Assembly: GCA_037419475.1 (NCBI GenBank) | Contig: JAXYYF010000067.1 | Coordinates: forward strand, 1-22,467 | From: Hominicoprocola sp037419475 | GTDB lineage: Bacteria > Bacillota > Clostridia > Oscillospirales > Oscillospiraceae | DNA: 22,467 bases | Reading direction: 5' to 3' | Part shown: positions 22,159 through 22,467 of the stretch, piece by piece | Layout: each line of letters starts with the position of its first letter | How positions within the stretch are numbered: the stretch's first letter is position 1 | Notes under the pieces: generated by a model | Database searches by the model: none | What the model saw: the letters and a program-made list of their open reading frames with translations, nothing else | Told to the model about the DNA's origin: nothing | Translations under genes and position numbers: made by a program

Positions 22159-22189
22159 AAAAGCACCGGCGAAAGCCGGTGCTTTTTTT
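22159..22189. terminator. Terminator after the small membrane protein, probably bidirectional
   Basis: A 12-bp perfect stem (22159-22170 with 22175-22186) with a GAAA loop is followed by T7. On the minus strand, after murA, it is followed by TTTTCGTTTTC, so it may serve both convergent genes. Confidence 0.9.
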
Positions 22190-22210
22190 ATTTCTCACAG
22201 AAACGGAGCA

Positions 22211-22467
22211 TTAGCCGATTTGGCGGACAGAGGGCTCGTCAGCCTCCTCAACGTATTCGATGTGAGCGCCGAGCGCGCGAAGCTTGCTGACGATATTCTC
22301 GTACCCGCGCTCAATGTACTGCACGCCGGAGATCTCACTCACACCGTCAGCCGCAAGCGCTGCGATCAGCATGGCGGCGCCTGCACGAAGATCGTAAGCC
22401 TGAATGTTGGCGGGGGTGAGCTTTTCCACGCCCTCGACGATGGCGGTGCGGCCCTCGACGCGGATCT
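22211..22467 (-). CDS. murA: UDP-N-acetylglucosamine 1-carboxyvinyltransferase (MurA), C-terminal part
   Basis: Only the last 85 residues lie in the window; the 5' part runs off the right edge. The visible part has the MurA ending: VEGRTAIVEGVEKLTPANIQ, then the conserved DLRAGAAMLIAALAADG loop (containing the arginine that contacts phosphoenolpyruvate), then IERGYENIVSKLRALGAHI. MurA transfers enolpyruvate from PEP to UDP-GlcNAc, the first committed step of peptidoglycan synthesis, in the cytoplasm, and is the fosfomycin target; the active-site loop Cys/Asp is outside the window. Whether this is MurA1 or the MurA2/MurZ paralogue cannot be decided. The gene ends 22 nt from the shared terminator with the small membrane protein gene. 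Confidence 0.95.
   Translation of the reverse strand, partial: IRVEGRTAIVEGVEKLTPANIQAYDLRAGAAMLIAALAADGVSEISGVQYIERGYENIVSKLRALGAHIEYVEEADEPSVRQIG

Overview
The window looks like a chromosomal segment of a high-GC (about 60% by eye) Gram-positive anaerobe of the Clostridia, most likely a gut Oscillospiraceae (Oscillibacter/Flavonifractor-like). The support is strong AGGAGG ribosome sites, sigma-A type promoters, many short intrinsic terminators, the walJ-rlmH pair, a ClpC with a UVR motif, a short archaeal/eukaryotic-type ProS and a lipoprotein serpin. I see no phage, transposon, CRISPR, tRNA or rRNA sequence. The genes appear to be core or lineage-typical, and both edge genes (ymdB, murA) are cut by the window.

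Layout. 1-2516 (+): 3' part of ymdB, a YbaK-type deacylase, a YhaO/SbcD-like metallophosphoesterase and a 58-residue unknown protein, ended by a terminator. 2544-8216 (+): a promoter, then a tightly packed envelope set (NodB deacetylase with SLH-like tail, ATP-grasp ligase, MurJ-type flippase), then proS with its own near-consensus promoter inside the end of murJ. 8260-9773: a serpin lipoprotein ending in a bidirectional terminator shared with a convergent tRNA methyltransferase gene. 9757-10772 (-): trmN6 and a 2[4Fe-4S] ferredoxin. 10802-13377 (+): clpC, divergent from the ferredoxin gene.

13437-16619 (+) is the most interesting part. A strong promoter with a 16-bp palindrome in its spacer drives a 31-codon leader ORF in which 11 residues are Tyr or Phe. 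This is followed at once by a 14-bp terminator hairpin and then by a three-gene TrpX/TrpY/TrpZ-type amino-acid ABC transporter. This is the layout of ribosome-mediated transcription attenuation, here reading Tyr/Phe, in a group that normally uses T-boxes for this job. The absence of any Trp codon suggests that the transporter imports Tyr/Phe.

16545-17486 (+): a separate promoter overlapping the trpZ terminator, and an orphan nitrate/sulfonate-type ABC ATPase with unusual motifs. 17495-21584 (-): walJ-rlmH-pgcA from one promoter, then a terminator, then a LysO-family lysine exporter. 21685-22189 (+): a small unknown membrane protein behind a strong promoter with an A+T-rich upstream element. 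22211-22467 (-): C-terminus of MurA.

All identifications come from reading translations and motifs by eye. No database search or RNA folding was run.
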